Below, in pieces: positions 1 through 7,835 of a stretch of 51,665 nucleotides of DNA. Where the stretch lies: assembly GCA_016290335.1 (NCBI GenBank), contig JAEETM010000018.1, positions 1 through 51,665 of the forward strand. The letters run 5' to 3'. The stretch comes from Treponema sp. (GTDB lineage: Bacteria; Spirochaetota; Spirochaetia; Treponematales; Treponemataceae). The notes under the pieces are model-generated. The model had not been told where the DNA came from and did not search any database. It worked only from the letters and a program-made list of their open reading frames with translations. How positions within the stretch are numbered: the first letter of the stretch is position 1; each line of letters opens with the position of its first letter. The translations under genes were made by a program, and so were the position numbers.

Positions 1-1356
1 AATATACTTTTTATAAACGTGTCGCAGGAAAATAGTACTCAATGCCAGTGAGGAAAGCTCTGCAATTGGGAAGGCCCACCAAACGTTATCAATGTTGCCG
101 GTAAGAGACAGAAGCCAGGCTGCAGGAAGAAGCACTATAAGCTGGCGGACAAAGCTTATAATCATACTTTGAATGCCCTGACCTAAAGCCTGGAAAACGC
201 AGCCAAAAATTATACAGAAAGCGGCAATCGGGAAATGGATTCCGATAATTCTCATAGCCTTTACACCAATTGTAAGCATTTCTGGAGAAGCATTAAAAAG
301 CATAAGCAGCTGGGCCGGGAAAATCTCAAAAATCAACGTTCCAAAAAGCATGATGCTGCCGGCGGTTAATGCACTCAGCTTTACAGCCTTAATAATTCGG
401 CTTTTCTTTTTTGCACCATAGTTATAGGCAATGATTGGAACAGCTCCGTTATTTAAACCAAACACAGGCATAAATATAAAGCTCTGCAACTTAAAGTAAA
501 CACCGAATACTGCAATTGCAGTTGTAGTAAAAGCGCCAATTATAAGGTTCAAAAAGTAAACCATAATTGAACCAATTGACGAAAGCAAAATTGAAGGAAC
601 ACCAACCGCATAAATACCCTTTATAATTTCCCAATCTGGGAGCAGGCCCTTAATGCTAAAATGAATCTCTTTGTTCTTTTTAAGATTAAGGATAAAGGAA
701 ACAATCATTGCGGCAATCTGGCCCATAACGGTTGCAATGGCAGCACCAGCAATTCCAAGCTTAGGGAAGCCTAACAAACCAAAAATAAGGATTGGGTCAA
801 AAACAATATTAAACAGGGTTCCAACAAGCTGCGAAACCATAGAAAGCATTGTAAGACCTGTTGACTGCAATAGGCGTTCAAAAGTAATTGAACCGCAAAG
901 ACCAATAGAAAAAATCAAACAGATTCGCATGTAAGTTACGCCGTATTCAATAATTTCTGCATTATCTGTCTGACTGCGGAAATATGGCTCCGGGACAAAA
1001 ATACCAATGAATAAAAAAACTATAAAGCTGCAAATAGTAAGGAAGATTCCGTTCATTGCAGCCTTATCTACCTGGTCCTGCCTTTTTTCTCCAAGCCTGC
1101 GTGACAAAAGAGAATTGATACCAACCCCTGTTCCAACTGCTACAGAAATAAGCAGGTTCTGAATTGGAAAAGCAAGTGAAACAGCTGTAATTGCATTTTC
1201 TGAAATCTGTGCTACAAAGATACTATCAACAATATTATAAAGTGCCTGCACAAACATAGAAATCATCATCGGCAGGGACATTTGAATCAGCAGCTTGCCA
1301 AGCGGCATTGTACCCATTTTATTTTCAGTAACATCAGTTACATTATTTTCACTCAT
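1..1356 (-). CDS. MATE family multidrug/sodium antiporter, partial at window edge
   Basis: The minus-strand reading frame is open from the ATG at 1356 to the left edge, about 452 codons, so only the last few codons can be missing (family length is about 450). The N-terminus reads MSENNVTDVTENKMGTMPLG, followed by many hydrophobic helices in the twelve-helix MATE layout. The motifs VQALYNIVDSIFV and AISLAFP-like loops are typical of the MepA/DinF-type branch. These inner-membrane pumps export cationic drugs or metabolites in exchange for Na+ or H+. A GGAG ribosome site lies 8 bases before the ATG. I see no regulator beside it, and the substrate cannot be told from the sequence. The family assignment is secure; the function beyond 'exporter' is not. 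Confidence 0.9.
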   Translation of the reverse strand, partial: MSENNVTDVTENKMGTMPLGKLLIQMSLPMMISMFVQALYNIVDSIFVAQISENAITAVSLAFPIQNLLISVAVGTGVGINSLLSRRLGEKRQDQVDKAAMNGIFLTICSFIVFLFIGIFVPEPYFRSQTDNAEIIEYGVTYMRICLIFSIGLCGSITFERLLQSTGLTMLSMVSQLVGTLFNIVFDPILIFGLLGFPKLGIAGAAIATVMGQIAAMIVSFILNLKKNKEIHFSIKGLLPDWEIIKGIYAVGVPSILLSSIGSIMVYFLNLIIGAFTTTAIAVFGVYFKLQSFIFMPVFGLNNGAVPIIAYNYGAKKKSRIIKAVKLSALTAGSIMLFGTLIFEIFPAQLLMLFNASPEMLTIGVKAMRIIGIHFPIAAFCIIFGCVFQALGQGIQSMIISFVRQLIVLLPAAWLLSLTGNIDNVWWAFPIAELSSLALSTIFLRHVYKKYI

Positions 1357-1400
1357 AATAAACTCCGCATTTTGTCACAGGAATGATTAATAAACACATA

Positions 1401-1433
1401 ATGTTATTGCCGCACTTGATGCGGCAATCTTTC
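1401..1433. repeat. Palindromic intergenic repeat, copy 1 (9-bp stem, CTTGA loop)
   Basis: A perfect 9-bp stem, ATTGCCGCA at 1406-1414 with TGCGGCAAT at 1420-1428, closes a CTTGA loop and is followed by CTTTC. The same architecture (ATT-initiated 9-bp stem and CTTG-type loop, then ATCTC/ATCTT) recurs at 10831 and, altered, at 12731. It may double as a transcript end for the flanking genes, but it has no T-run. Confidence 0.65.
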
Positions 1434-1469
1434 AGATAATATCAGATAAAAAAATTAATGTCATTACGG

Positions 1470-3506
1470 CTATTCATACAAAACAAAAGCAGCCCAGTAA
1501 TATGGTGATGACCATTTTTCAATCTGGCGGAACTCATCCTTTACAGCCGAATAAGCCTCTGCAAAAGACAAGCCACTATCTACCTTTGAATACATTCTTG
1601 TCATAAACTCACAGGTAGCTTCATCATCAACGCACCAGAGGGTAACGCCAACCTTTCTAGCCCCTGCAACCAGGAAGGAGCGCACAAGTCCAGACATTCC
1701 TTCGCCCTTTTTAATTTTTGCAAGCCCAGTCTGACAGGCAGAAAGATTTACCAGCTCTGCATTTAAATTAAGTATTGCGGCTTCTGACAAAGTGAGATAT
1801 CCATCCTGCCCTTTTCGTGAATCAACATCTGTAGAAACTTCGCTGAATACAATGCTGGACATCTGCGGATAGTCGCTGTCAAAATATCCGTGGCATGCAA
1901 AATGAATTACAGAATAATCAGCAAGCTTTTTAGATTCAGACAATTCCTTAAGATTCTGTTCAGTTGCAGCTTTTGTTTCTACAATCTTGAATAAATCTTT
2001 TCCAAATACGTTTGACTGAATGTTATGGATTTCTTCACCCGTGCCAGGAATATTACACCAGCTTATTTGCTTTGTTGCAAAATAATGTCCTGCATCTTCT
2101 TCTTCCACATATTTTTTTAAAAGCTTTTCCGTAGAGTTTGCATTAGAGGATGATGCTGGAGCGGCCAGGAACTTCATTGTAAATGCGCGGTCTGTTCCGT
2201 TATCTTCCTTTGAATAAACAGGATTTCCAATTCCAAGCATTTTATCAGAGAAATTATAATCCCTTTCACCTGTCATCATACTTACAGAAACAGAAGGAGA
2301 CAGGCTGAGATTAAATAAAGCTCCAAACAAGTTCTTTCCATCCTCCGACAAAACATCAAACGGTATAAAGGAAATTGCACCATCAGGAACAATTACAATA
2401 TCATAAATTGAGTTAGGTATTTCTAACAAAACCGGAGCAATAAGTTTTTCGTAAAGTGTAGAACTCAATGCACTAAGCTCTTTATCTGCCAGAGATTTTC
2501 TACTGGTAAGCAATTCGCGGAACTGTTTGGCTGCCGAAGAAAAATCAAACTCACTGTCCAGAGGAACACAAACAACTTTTCTTTTGGAAATCATAATACA
2601 GTATGGGTTGATTTTTTTTGTAGCATCATCATCCCAAATTACATACTCTAACACAGCCTTATCATTTCCACACCAGCTTCTTGCTTCCTGAAAATCTACC
2701 GGGTCTGTATTTTTAAAATATTCAAAGCGTGGTTCATCTTCCAGAATCTGATTTTCAAGCTCCTGGAGTTTTGTGTTAGTCGCTTCTAACTCATTCTTAT
2801 ATTTTGTAACGGCTGCTTCATCAACCTTATCTTTTGCTTTTTCATTTTCTGCATTAATTTTCTGCTTAATAGACGTAATCTGTTTTGTAAGCTCACGGTA
2901 CTTGTTGCGCTGCTCATCGGTAATTCCATCAAGATTCAAACCTGTTTCAATTCCAATCTCGTCCAAAAAACCTCGGCTTCGAGAAAGCTCAGAAAAATAA
3001 AAAGCTGATTTAGGGTCACCATAATCAGCGCACAAGGAAACAAGTGCATAATACAGGGGAAGAGCCTTTTGCATAACCTCATCTTTTTTAGAAGCAAGAT
3101 AAAGCCGGGCATCTTCAGAAGCCAGAATGCCCGCACTCAAAGCTTTCAGTTTCAAATCAAAAAACTTCTGCTCATATTTTTCGGGATAATCGTTCAGCTC
3201 AAAATAAATCTCAAGAGCCTTACTTACAGTGATTTCATATTTTTCGCTAACTTCATACAGTTCAAAAGCCGACTTAAAATCACTAAGGGCATTTTTGAAA
3301 TCCTTTTCTGCAAACTCAGACATTGCCATTTCATAAAGCTCTTCTGCAAGTTCCAAAGCAGTTTGTGAAAGCTCTTCATTATACTTCTCTAGAGCTTCAA
3401 GAGCTTCTTCTGGATCTGCTTCTTTTGCCTTCTTTTTTTTAGCGGAAAACACAAAAGAGCTGACTGCAATAAAGAGTAAACTGAACAAAAATATTTTTTT
3501 TAACAT
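1470..3506 (-). CDS. Exported TPR-like/CHAT-domain peptidase protein
   Basis: A 678-residue protein. I start it at the ATG at 3506 because a signal peptide (MLKKIFLFSLLFIAVSSFVFSA) begins there and a GAGG site lies about 12 bases upstream; the longer frame from 3551 would bury the signal. After a lysine-rich linker come roughly 150 residues of helical TPR-like repeats, a coiled-coil stretch, then a C-terminal CHAT domain (caspase-HetF-associated). The catalytic pair is visible as the His in VIHFACHGYF and the Cys in LVNLSACQTGLAK, so it should be an active clan CD cysteine peptidase. It lies directly downstream of an exported transglutaminase-like gene with a 62-base gap, probably one operon. 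CHAT peptidases are often partners of signalling or cell-death systems; an exported one is less usual. Substrate unknown. Confidence 0.82.
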   Translation of the reverse strand: MLKKIFLFSLLFIAVSSFVFSAKKKKAKEADPEEALEALEKYNEELSQTALELAEELYEMAMSEFAEKDFKNALSDFKSAFELYEVSEKYEITVSKALEIYFELNDYPEKYEQKFFDLKLKALSAGILASEDARLYLASKKDEVMQKALPLYYALVSLCADYGDPKSAFYFSELSRSRGFLDEIGIETGLNLDGITDEQRNKYRELTKQITSIKQKINAENEKAKDKVDEAAVTKYKNELEATNTKLQELENQILEDEPRFEYFKNTDPVDFQEARSWCGNDKAVLEYVIWDDDATKKINPYCIMISKRKVVCVPLDSEFDFSSAAKQFRELLTSRKSLADKELSALSSTLYEKLIAPVLLEIPNSIYDIVIVPDGAISFIPFDVLSEDGKNLFGALFNLSLSPSVSVSMMTGERDYNFSDKMLGIGNPVYSKEDNGTDRAFTMKFLAAPASSSNANSTEKLLKKYVEEEDAGHYFATKQISWCNIPGTGEEIHNIQSNVFGKDLFKIVETKAATEQNLKELSESKKLADYSVIHFACHGYFDSDYPQMSSIVFSEVSTDVDSRKGQDGYLTLSEAAILNLNAELVNLSACQTGLAKIKKGEGMSGLVRSFLVAGARKVGVTLWCVDDEATCEFMTRMYSKVDSGLSFAEAYSAVKDEFRQIEKWSSPYYWAAFVLYE

Positions 3507-3568
3507 TTTAATCGAAACCTCAACTGAAAATAATTTTAGAGTCAAGCCCAAAATAGCAGTTTGATTTA

Positions 3569-4930
3569 CTATTTTGATGTGAGTGACAGATTTATAATAG
3601 CGCTGTTATCAATTATATCTGAACCATAACTGTATTTATAAGCCCCACTTTTTCCCAAAGAATAGAGCCAGTCTCCTACAGTTCCATCTGTTACTGGAGT
3701 TAGGATTGACTCCATATCTTTTGAATTAGGAATGAGGAAAGAAAAATTAATTGTTTTTTCGTTGATTGAATTAAAGCCATATTTTACAAGCTTTTCCAAA
3801 TCTGCTGTACTTCCAATTGATGGTAAAATCTGAGGTTCTTCTTCATATACCTTTGCTTTAGAAGGATTATTAACTTCTGCCTGGAAATTGCCAAGCTCCT
3901 TGTAAGTATAAGGGCTGCCTTCAATAAGAGGGCCATAATAACTAAGGTAAGACATCTTATTATTTGTACTTGGATGTTTTTTTACCAAATCTGCAGCAAT
4001 TGATTCCAAAGCGTGTGAATCAACCTTTTGCATATCGGCATGCATAAGATTATAGTAGCAAGGTACAAGCTGAGTGTCGTCCCAGGTTACATCCATCTGA
4101 TAGTACTGGCCGTTTACCTGAATAAAGTTCCACTGATGCCCGCTGCCCCAAACACTTACACAAGGGATTCCGAGCTGCTGCATATAATACTGGAAGCAGG
4201 AAGCATAACCGGCACAAACAGTAAGATAATCAACAGCACAGCTGTAGGCTGTCTGATACTTTCCGCCGCATTTATTCAATTTTGCAGCTTTGGTATCGTA
4301 CTCTGTAGAAAGGCAGATGTAATCGTGGATATACTTGATTTTGCTCATCTCATCTGGAAGTCGAGAAGCATAAAAAATAATTGGAACTGTCATATCCCAA
4401 AAGTCGTTATAAGCTGTCTGCATTTCAGAATCTTTAAGCCAATATTCAGCCTCAAACTTTGTTACAGTTCCATCTGAGTTTTTCCAGTAATTATAAGTAC
4501 CGCTCCACCAGAAGGCTTCCGGGTTATCATAGCGGACTGCATCAACAACCTGTTCAAACTCTGCAACTGAAGTTTTTACTGTAAGTTCAACTTCGTGCTG
4601 TCCATTCATAACAGCTTTATAAAGTGTGTCGTAAGCAACCTGCTGACGGTCGTTAAGAATATTTCTATAGAAGAGAAATGAATCAGGTATATTCTGACCA
4701 AAAACATTCTTTTTCTGGAAGCGTTCAATACCTCTTGTTTTAGCAGGCATTTTTACATTTACCTTGTTTTGAGTTCCAGAACCTTCGCTTGCTACCATAC
4801 TTGCGGCTACAAAACCTTCCGGGCGTGTTTCTTTGGTAAATGTTGTTTTTACCTGGGCAGAAAGAGGTGCAGCAAATACTGCAAATGTTAATATTGTTGT
4901 TGAAAGGATTTTTGAAAAGGACTTTTTCAT
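3569..4930 (-). CDS. Exported transglutaminase-like (papain-fold) protein
   Basis: A 453-residue protein with a clear signal peptide (MKKSFSKILSTTILTFAVFAAPLSA), so periplasmic or secreted. The central domain shows the transglutaminase-like triad: Cys in TVCAGYASCF, His in GSGHQWNFIQV and Asp in QMDVTWDD. Bacterial members of this superfamily are usually peptidases or amidases rather than cross-linkers. Flanking regions lack motifs I recognise. A GGAG site sits about 10 bases upstream of the ATG. It is the first gene of a probable two-gene unit with the CHAT-peptidase protein, so two exported Cys-hydrolase folds are co-encoded. Its 5' leader on the minus strand holds two strong hairpins at 5023-5095. 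The superfamily call is good; substrate and partner are unknown. Confidence 0.8.
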   Translation of the reverse strand: MKKSFSKILSTTILTFAVFAAPLSAQVKTTFTKETRPEGFVAASMVASEGSGTQNKVNVKMPAKTRGIERFQKKNVFGQNIPDSFLFYRNILNDRQQVAYDTLYKAVMNGQHEVELTVKTSVAEFEQVVDAVRYDNPEAFWWSGTYNYWKNSDGTVTKFEAEYWLKDSEMQTAYNDFWDMTVPIIFYASRLPDEMSKIKYIHDYICLSTEYDTKAAKLNKCGGKYQTAYSCAVDYLTVCAGYASCFQYYMQQLGIPCVSVWGSGHQWNFIQVNGQYYQMDVTWDDTQLVPCYYNLMHADMQKVDSHALESIAADLVKKHPSTNNKMSYLSYYGPLIEGSPYTYKELGNFQAEVNNPSKAKVYEEEPQILPSIGSTADLEKLVKYGFNSINEKTINFSFLIPNSKDMESILTPVTDGTVGDWLYSLGKSGAYKYSYGSDIIDNSAIINLSLTSK

Positions 4931-5022
4931 TCTACTTTAACTCCATCCTATTATTATAGAAAATATTGCACATATTCTAACAAATAAAAATAAAAAAGGA
5001 TATAAAAAAAATAAATTAAATG

Positions 5023-5095
5023 CGCAGTTTTGTTCACAAAACTGCGAGCGAAGGTAAAAAAAATGTTTGTAAAAAATTTAACAAAAACCTTCGCT
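5023..5095. other. Two adjacent inverted repeats between the transglutaminase and metY promoters
   Basis: CGCAGTTTTG (5023-5032) pairs perfectly with CAAAACTGCG (5037-5046) around a TTCA loop. Directly next to it AGCGAAGGT (5047-5055) pairs with ACCTTCGCT (5087-5095) around a 31-base A/T-rich loop. Neither has an adjacent T-run, so they are not obvious terminators. They could be operators or leader structure for the divergent transglutaminase gene. Confidence 0.5.
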
Positions 5096-5161
5096 ACCTA
5101 TTGACATAGTAGGTAATTTGATTTACAGTCTGATTATAACCTAGTTATTTAATAGGTTATA
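5095..5161 (+). promoter_or_regulatory. metY promoter with two matching operator dyads
   Basis: A sigma-70-type promoter is visible: TTGACA at 5101-5106, a 17-base spacer, and TACAGT at 5124-5129. Two dyads share the pattern CCTA-N9-TAGG: TACCTA (5095-5100) with TAGGTA (5110-5115), which encloses the -35 box, and TATAACCTA (5135-5143) with TAGGTTATA (5153-5161), near or just after the start of transcription. Their centres are about 43 bp apart, close to four helical turns, as expected for two dimers bound on one DNA face. The regulator is not encoded nearby. An Rrf2-type sulfur regulator is only a guess. Confidence 0.7.
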
Positions 5162-5170
5162 GAACGATAA

Positions 5171-5242
5171 GGAGGCACATAATGAAAACTTATTTCGAAA
5201 AACTAGTCCGTGAAAATTTCCGCAACGGAGTCATGTGCCTCT
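5171..5242 (+). promoter_or_regulatory. Leader pairing: ribosome site of the leader peptide complementary to its Met-Cys-Leu codons
   Basis: The leader-peptide Shine-Dalgarno stretch GGAGGCACAT (5171-5180) is complementary to ATGTGCCTCT (5233-5242), nine Watson-Crick pairs plus one G-U. The second segment is exactly the Met-Cys-Leu codons near the end of the leader peptide. An inner TCCGT/ACGGA pair also exists. This would couple leader translation, Cys-codon decoding and access to the ribosome site. Pairing is seen; its regulatory role is inferred. Confidence 0.55.
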
Positions 5243-5253
5243 GTTGTCTTTAG
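5182..5253 (+). CDS. Cys-rich leader peptide upstream of metY (23 aa)
   Basis: A short reading frame with the best ribosome site in the neighbourhood (AAGGAGG six to seven bases before the ATG). The peptide has 23 residues and ends in GVMCLCCL, so its last six codons include one Met and three Cys, directly before TAG. It sits between the metY promoter and the metY gene. Cys-rich upstream reading frames that sense cysteine supply through ribosome stalling are known in actinobacteria and some other groups, and metY makes homocysteine from sulfide. A cysteine- or methionine-responsive attenuator is therefore the natural reading. The peptide itself probably has no other function. Too short to be found by ordinary gene callers. 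Confidence 0.7.
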   Translation: MKTYFEKLVRENFRNGVMCLCCL

Positions 5254-5282
5254 AATTCAAATCTTTTAATTAACAACCATCT

Positions 5283-5371
5283 GGGGGTTTTAGGGGGCGT
5301 AGCCACCTAGGAGAGAGGGTAGCGACCAACGAAGTGGGCGCGTAGGGGGAGACTTCCCCCTCATAATAATA
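5283..5371 (+). repeat. GC-rich structured intergenic element, copy 1
   Basis: A GC-rich island in AT-rich DNA. It opens with TAGGGGGCGTAGCC, has a middle part with GCGACCAACGAAGTGGGCGC, and ends in a 7-bp hairpin, AGGGGGA (5344-5350), loop GACT, TCCCCCT (5355-5361), followed by an A/T stretch with six Ts at 5374-5379 or so. A second island with the same order of parts lies at 46909-47010. It lies in the metY leader, so it may also act as an attenuator, although the T-run is not directly after the hairpin. Confidence 0.6.
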
Positions 5372-5391
5372 ATTTTTTAGGAGAAACAAAA

Positions 5392-6672
5392 ATGGCAAAC
5401 TATAAATTCGAAACATTACAATTACACGTTGGACAGGAGAGTGCAGACCCTGCAACAGATGCACGCGCAGTACCAATTTATCAGACAACTTCTTATGTAT
5501 TCCACAATTCAAAGCATGCCGCAGACCGATTCGGCCTTGCTGATGCAGGAAACATTTACGGACGTTTGACAAACTCAACTCAGGATGTTCTTGAAAAGAG
5601 AATCGCAGCTCTTGAAGGCGGTTCGGCAGCACTTGCACTTGCATCTGGTGCAGCAGCAATCACTTATACAATCGAGGCTCTTGCTGCTAACGGTGGACAC
5701 ATTGTTGCCCAGAAAACAATCTACGGTGGAAGCTACAACCTTCTTTCTCACACATTGCCACAGTACGGTATTACAACAACCTTCGTAGATGCCCACAACC
5801 TTAAAGAAGTTGAGGCAGCTATCAAACCTAACACACGCGCAATTTATCTTGAAACATTAGGCAACCCTAACAGTGATATTCCAGACATTGATGCAATTTC
5901 AGAAATTGCCCACAAACACGGACTTCCTGTTGTTGTAGATAACACTTTTGGTACACCTTATCTTATCCGCCCAATCGAGCACGGAGCAGACATTGTTGTT
6001 CATTCAGCTACAAAGTTTATCGGCGGTCACGGAACAACACTCGGCGGTATCATTGTAGAAAGTGGAAAGTTCAACTGGAAAGTTAGCGGCAACTACCCTC
6101 AGATAGCTGCTCCTAACCCAAGCTACCACGGAGTTTCTTTCTATGATGTTGTTGGACCAGCTGCATTTGTAACTTACATACGAGCAATTCTTCTCCGCGA
6201 TACAGGTGCTACAATTTCTCCATTCAATGCATTCCTTTTGTTGCAGGGTGTAGAAACTTTATCACTCCGCCTGGAACGTCATGCAGAAAACACAAAGAAG
6301 GTTGTTGAGTTCTTGAAGAATCATCCAAAGGTCGAAAAGGTAAATCACCCTTCTCTTCCAGATCATCCAGATCATGCACTTTATCAGAAATACTTCCCTA
6401 ATGGCGGCGCTTCAATCTTTACCTTCAACATCAAGGGTGGCCGCGAAGAAGCCTGGAAGTTCATAGACAACCTTAAGATTTTCAGCCTGCTCGCAAACGT
6501 TGCAGATGTAAAATCACTTGTAATTCATCCTGCAAGCACAACTCACTCTCAGCTTAATGATGCCGAACTTGCCGACCAGGGAATTGCTCAGAACACAATC
6601 CGACTTTCAATCGGTACAGAACACGTTGACGATATTATTGCAGATTTGGAAAACGGATTTGCAGCAGTTTAA
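5392..6672 (+). CDS. metY: O-acetylhomoserine sulfhydrylase (homocysteine synthase)
   Basis: A 426-residue PLP enzyme of the Cys/Met metabolism family, full length. It opens with FETLQLHVGQESADPATDAR and AVPIYQTTSYVF, contains the substrate-binding YGRLTNSTQDVLEKR region, and carries the Schiff-base lysine in VVHSATKFIGGHGTT. These, with the long loop VSGNYPQIAAPNPSYHG, are typical of MetY rather than MetB or MetC. The reaction is O-acetyl-L-homoserine plus sulfide giving L-homocysteine and acetate, the direct sulfhydrylation route to methionine in the cytoplasm. AGGAG precedes the ATG. It is transcribed alone, ending in a strong intrinsic terminator at 6695. The upstream leader holds two operator dyads and a Cys-rich leader peptide, so sulfur-responsive control is likely. 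Confidence 0.95.
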   Translation: MANYKFETLQLHVGQESADPATDARAVPIYQTTSYVFHNSKHAADRFGLADAGNIYGRLTNSTQDVLEKRIAALEGGSAALALASGAAAITYTIEALAANGGHIVAQKTIYGGSYNLLSHTLPQYGITTTFVDAHNLKEVEAAIKPNTRAIYLETLGNPNSDIPDIDAISEIAHKHGLPVVVDNTFGTPYLIRPIEHGADIVVHSATKFIGGHGTTLGGIIVESGKFNWKVSGNYPQIAAPNPSYHGVSFYDVVGPAAFVTYIRAILLRDTGATISPFNAFLLLQGVETLSLRLERHAENTKKVVEFLKNHPKVEKVNHPSLPDHPDHALYQKYFPNGGASIFTFNIKGGREEAWKFIDNLKIFSLLANVADVKSLVIHPASTTHSQLNDAELADQGIAQNTIRLSIGTEHVDDIIADLENGFAAV

Positions 6673-6694
6673 TACTTTTTTCACTCCATAATTT

Positions 6695-6735
6695 TTGCCT
6701 GCACACCAGTTTTCTGCGATGCAGGCAATTTTTTT
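6695..6735 (+). terminator. Intrinsic terminator of metY
   Basis: TTGCCTGCA (6695-6703) pairs perfectly with TGCAGGCAA (6720-6728) and is followed directly by seven Ts. A textbook Rho-independent terminator, 23 bases after the metY stop codon. Confidence 0.9.
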
Positions 6736-6824
6736 ATCCGTCATGCAATTAAATTATGGAGCTGGTTTGTAGCAAGGAACAAACAATTAGTGTACAATGA
6801 AAATACTAATACATGGAGGTTATT

Positions 6825-7166
6825 ATGCCAATGATTCAAGCAAAGGTAACAATGCAGTTGCCTTCCGAAAAACGAGATATCTTAAAAGCTGAGTTTGGAA
6901 AAGCTATCAGCATTATGGGAAAACCGGAAAGCTATTTAATGATAAGCCTTGAAGACAATCAGGATTTATACTTTGGTGGTAAAAAACTTGATAAGGGTGC
7001 TTACGTTGAAGTAAAGGTTCTTGGAAATGTTGATGGTTCTGCAAGCGATAAAATGACCGCAAAAATCTGCGAAATCTTAAAAGCCCAATTAGACATTCCA
7101 GGCAACGCAATCTACGTCAGCTATTTTGGAACCTCTAACTGGGGCTGGAACGGCGGAAACTTTTAG
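6825..7166 (+). CDS. MIF-like tautomerase superfamily protein
   Basis: A 113-residue protein related to macrophage migration inhibitory factor and phenylpyruvate/dopachrome tautomerases. The start at 6825 is preferred over an upstream in-frame ATG at 6813 for two reasons: GGAGG lies at 6816-6820, and translation from 6825 gives MPMIQAKV, which after Met removal exposes the N-terminal proline that is the catalytic base in this superfamily. Other matches are EKRDILKAEFGKAISIMGKPESYLMISLEDN and the C-terminal SYFGTSNWGWNGGNF. The physiological substrate is uncertain; enol-keto tautomerisation of an aryl pyruvate would fit the aromatic amino-acid genes at 16-26 kb, but that is inference. Monocistronic, converging with the Xre gene. 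Confidence 0.88.
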   Translation: MPMIQAKVTMQLPSEKRDILKAEFGKAISIMGKPESYLMISLEDNQDLYFGGKKLDKGAYVEVKVLGNVDGSASDKMTAKICEILKAQLDIPGNAIYVSYFGTSNWGWNGGNF

Positions 7167-7174
7167 TTTCATTT

Positions 7175-7456
7175 TTACGCCGATTTTTCATCACGAATAT
7201 CAAGCTCACATTCAATCTCAATCTCATCGCGTACAATGATGTCATCAATTGTAACACCATAAACTGCTGCAAGTACAATCAGATTGTCGATTGTCGGCAG
7301 ATACTTACCCTTTTCCCAGGAGTAAATTGCCTCAGCAGAATTAAAGTTAAATATAGCCTGTATTTCGCGAACTGAATAACCGCACCTTAGTCGGTAACCT
7401 TTGATTCTGGCAGCAGTAGCTGTCAGATTGATAATTGGTTTATTGATTTTACACAT
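7175..7456 (-). CDS. Xre-type helix-turn-helix regulator
   Basis: A 93-residue DNA-binding protein. The start is placed at 7456 (MCKINKPIINLT) because AGGAGA lies 5-10 bases upstream; the longer frame from 7615 runs through a different, well-initiated small gene. The helix-turn-helix covers about residues 14-70, with ARIKGYRLRCGYSVREIQ, then SAEAIYSWEKGKYLPTIDNLIVLAAVYGVTIDDII, a classic Xre/Cro signature. The tail is acidic. It follows a 58-residue small gene with overlap-free 46-base spacing, so the two are probably co-transcribed and perhaps co-regulating. The target is unknown. Confidence 0.85.
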   Translation of the reverse strand: MCKINKPIINLTATAARIKGYRLRCGYSVREIQAIFNFNSAEAIYSWEKGKYLPTIDNLIVLAAVYGVTIDDIIVRDEIEIECELDIRDEKSA

Positions 7457-7502
7457 ACGTTTCTCCTTTTTCCTGGTAGCCAGCGCATGTGCAATAAAAG
7501 AA

Positions 7503-7679
7503 TCAAGCGCTGGTCTTTCCTTCAAATTCTCCAAAAGTAGTCTGGATTCCTGTTCCAAACTCGTAAAACATTTCCTGTACCTGCCCTTTAGCGGTAAAAT
7601 CCTGCAAGAGTCCAAGAGGAATCTGTGGCAGTTTATAAAATGTTTCTTGCAAATTGAGAATTCCAGAAACTGCGTTCAT
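7503..7679 (-). CDS. Small protein (58 aa) upstream of the Xre regulator
   Basis: An ATG at 7679 with an excellent AAGGAGG site 7 bases upstream opens a 58-codon frame ending at TGA 7503. It begins MNAVSGILNLQETFYKLPQI and ends FGEFEGKTSA. It has no signal peptide, no Cys and no motif I recognise; the sequence is amphipathic with a Phe/Gln-rich second half. Its position immediately before the Xre gene suggests a two-gene unit, such as an inducer-peptide or antitoxin-type pair, but nothing proves this. The ribosome site is the main support that it is real. Confidence 0.6.
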   Translation of the reverse strand: MNAVSGILNLQETFYKLPQIPLGLLQDFTAKGQVQEMFYEFGTGIQTTFGEFEGKTSA

Positions 7680-7835
7680 ATCAGTTCCTCCTTATAAAGA
7701 TACAAGATGCTCAACGAGCACTACTTCTGAGTTTTCCGTAAAGAAACGCTCTTATAGAAGTGATAATCATACTATATCATCAATAAAATGTTTTGTCATT
7801 AAAGTTGTACTTGAATTTTCATTTTTAAAACAAGT

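Noticed and set aside
2773..3368. Plus-strand reading frames opposite the CHAT gene
   Set aside because: They are antisense shadows of the CHAT gene, hydrophobic by complement, without ribosome sites.
5254..5391. SAM riboswitch or T-box before metY
   Set aside because: None of the conserved SAM or T-box blocks is visible; the leader holds a peptide, operators and a repeated GC-rich element instead.
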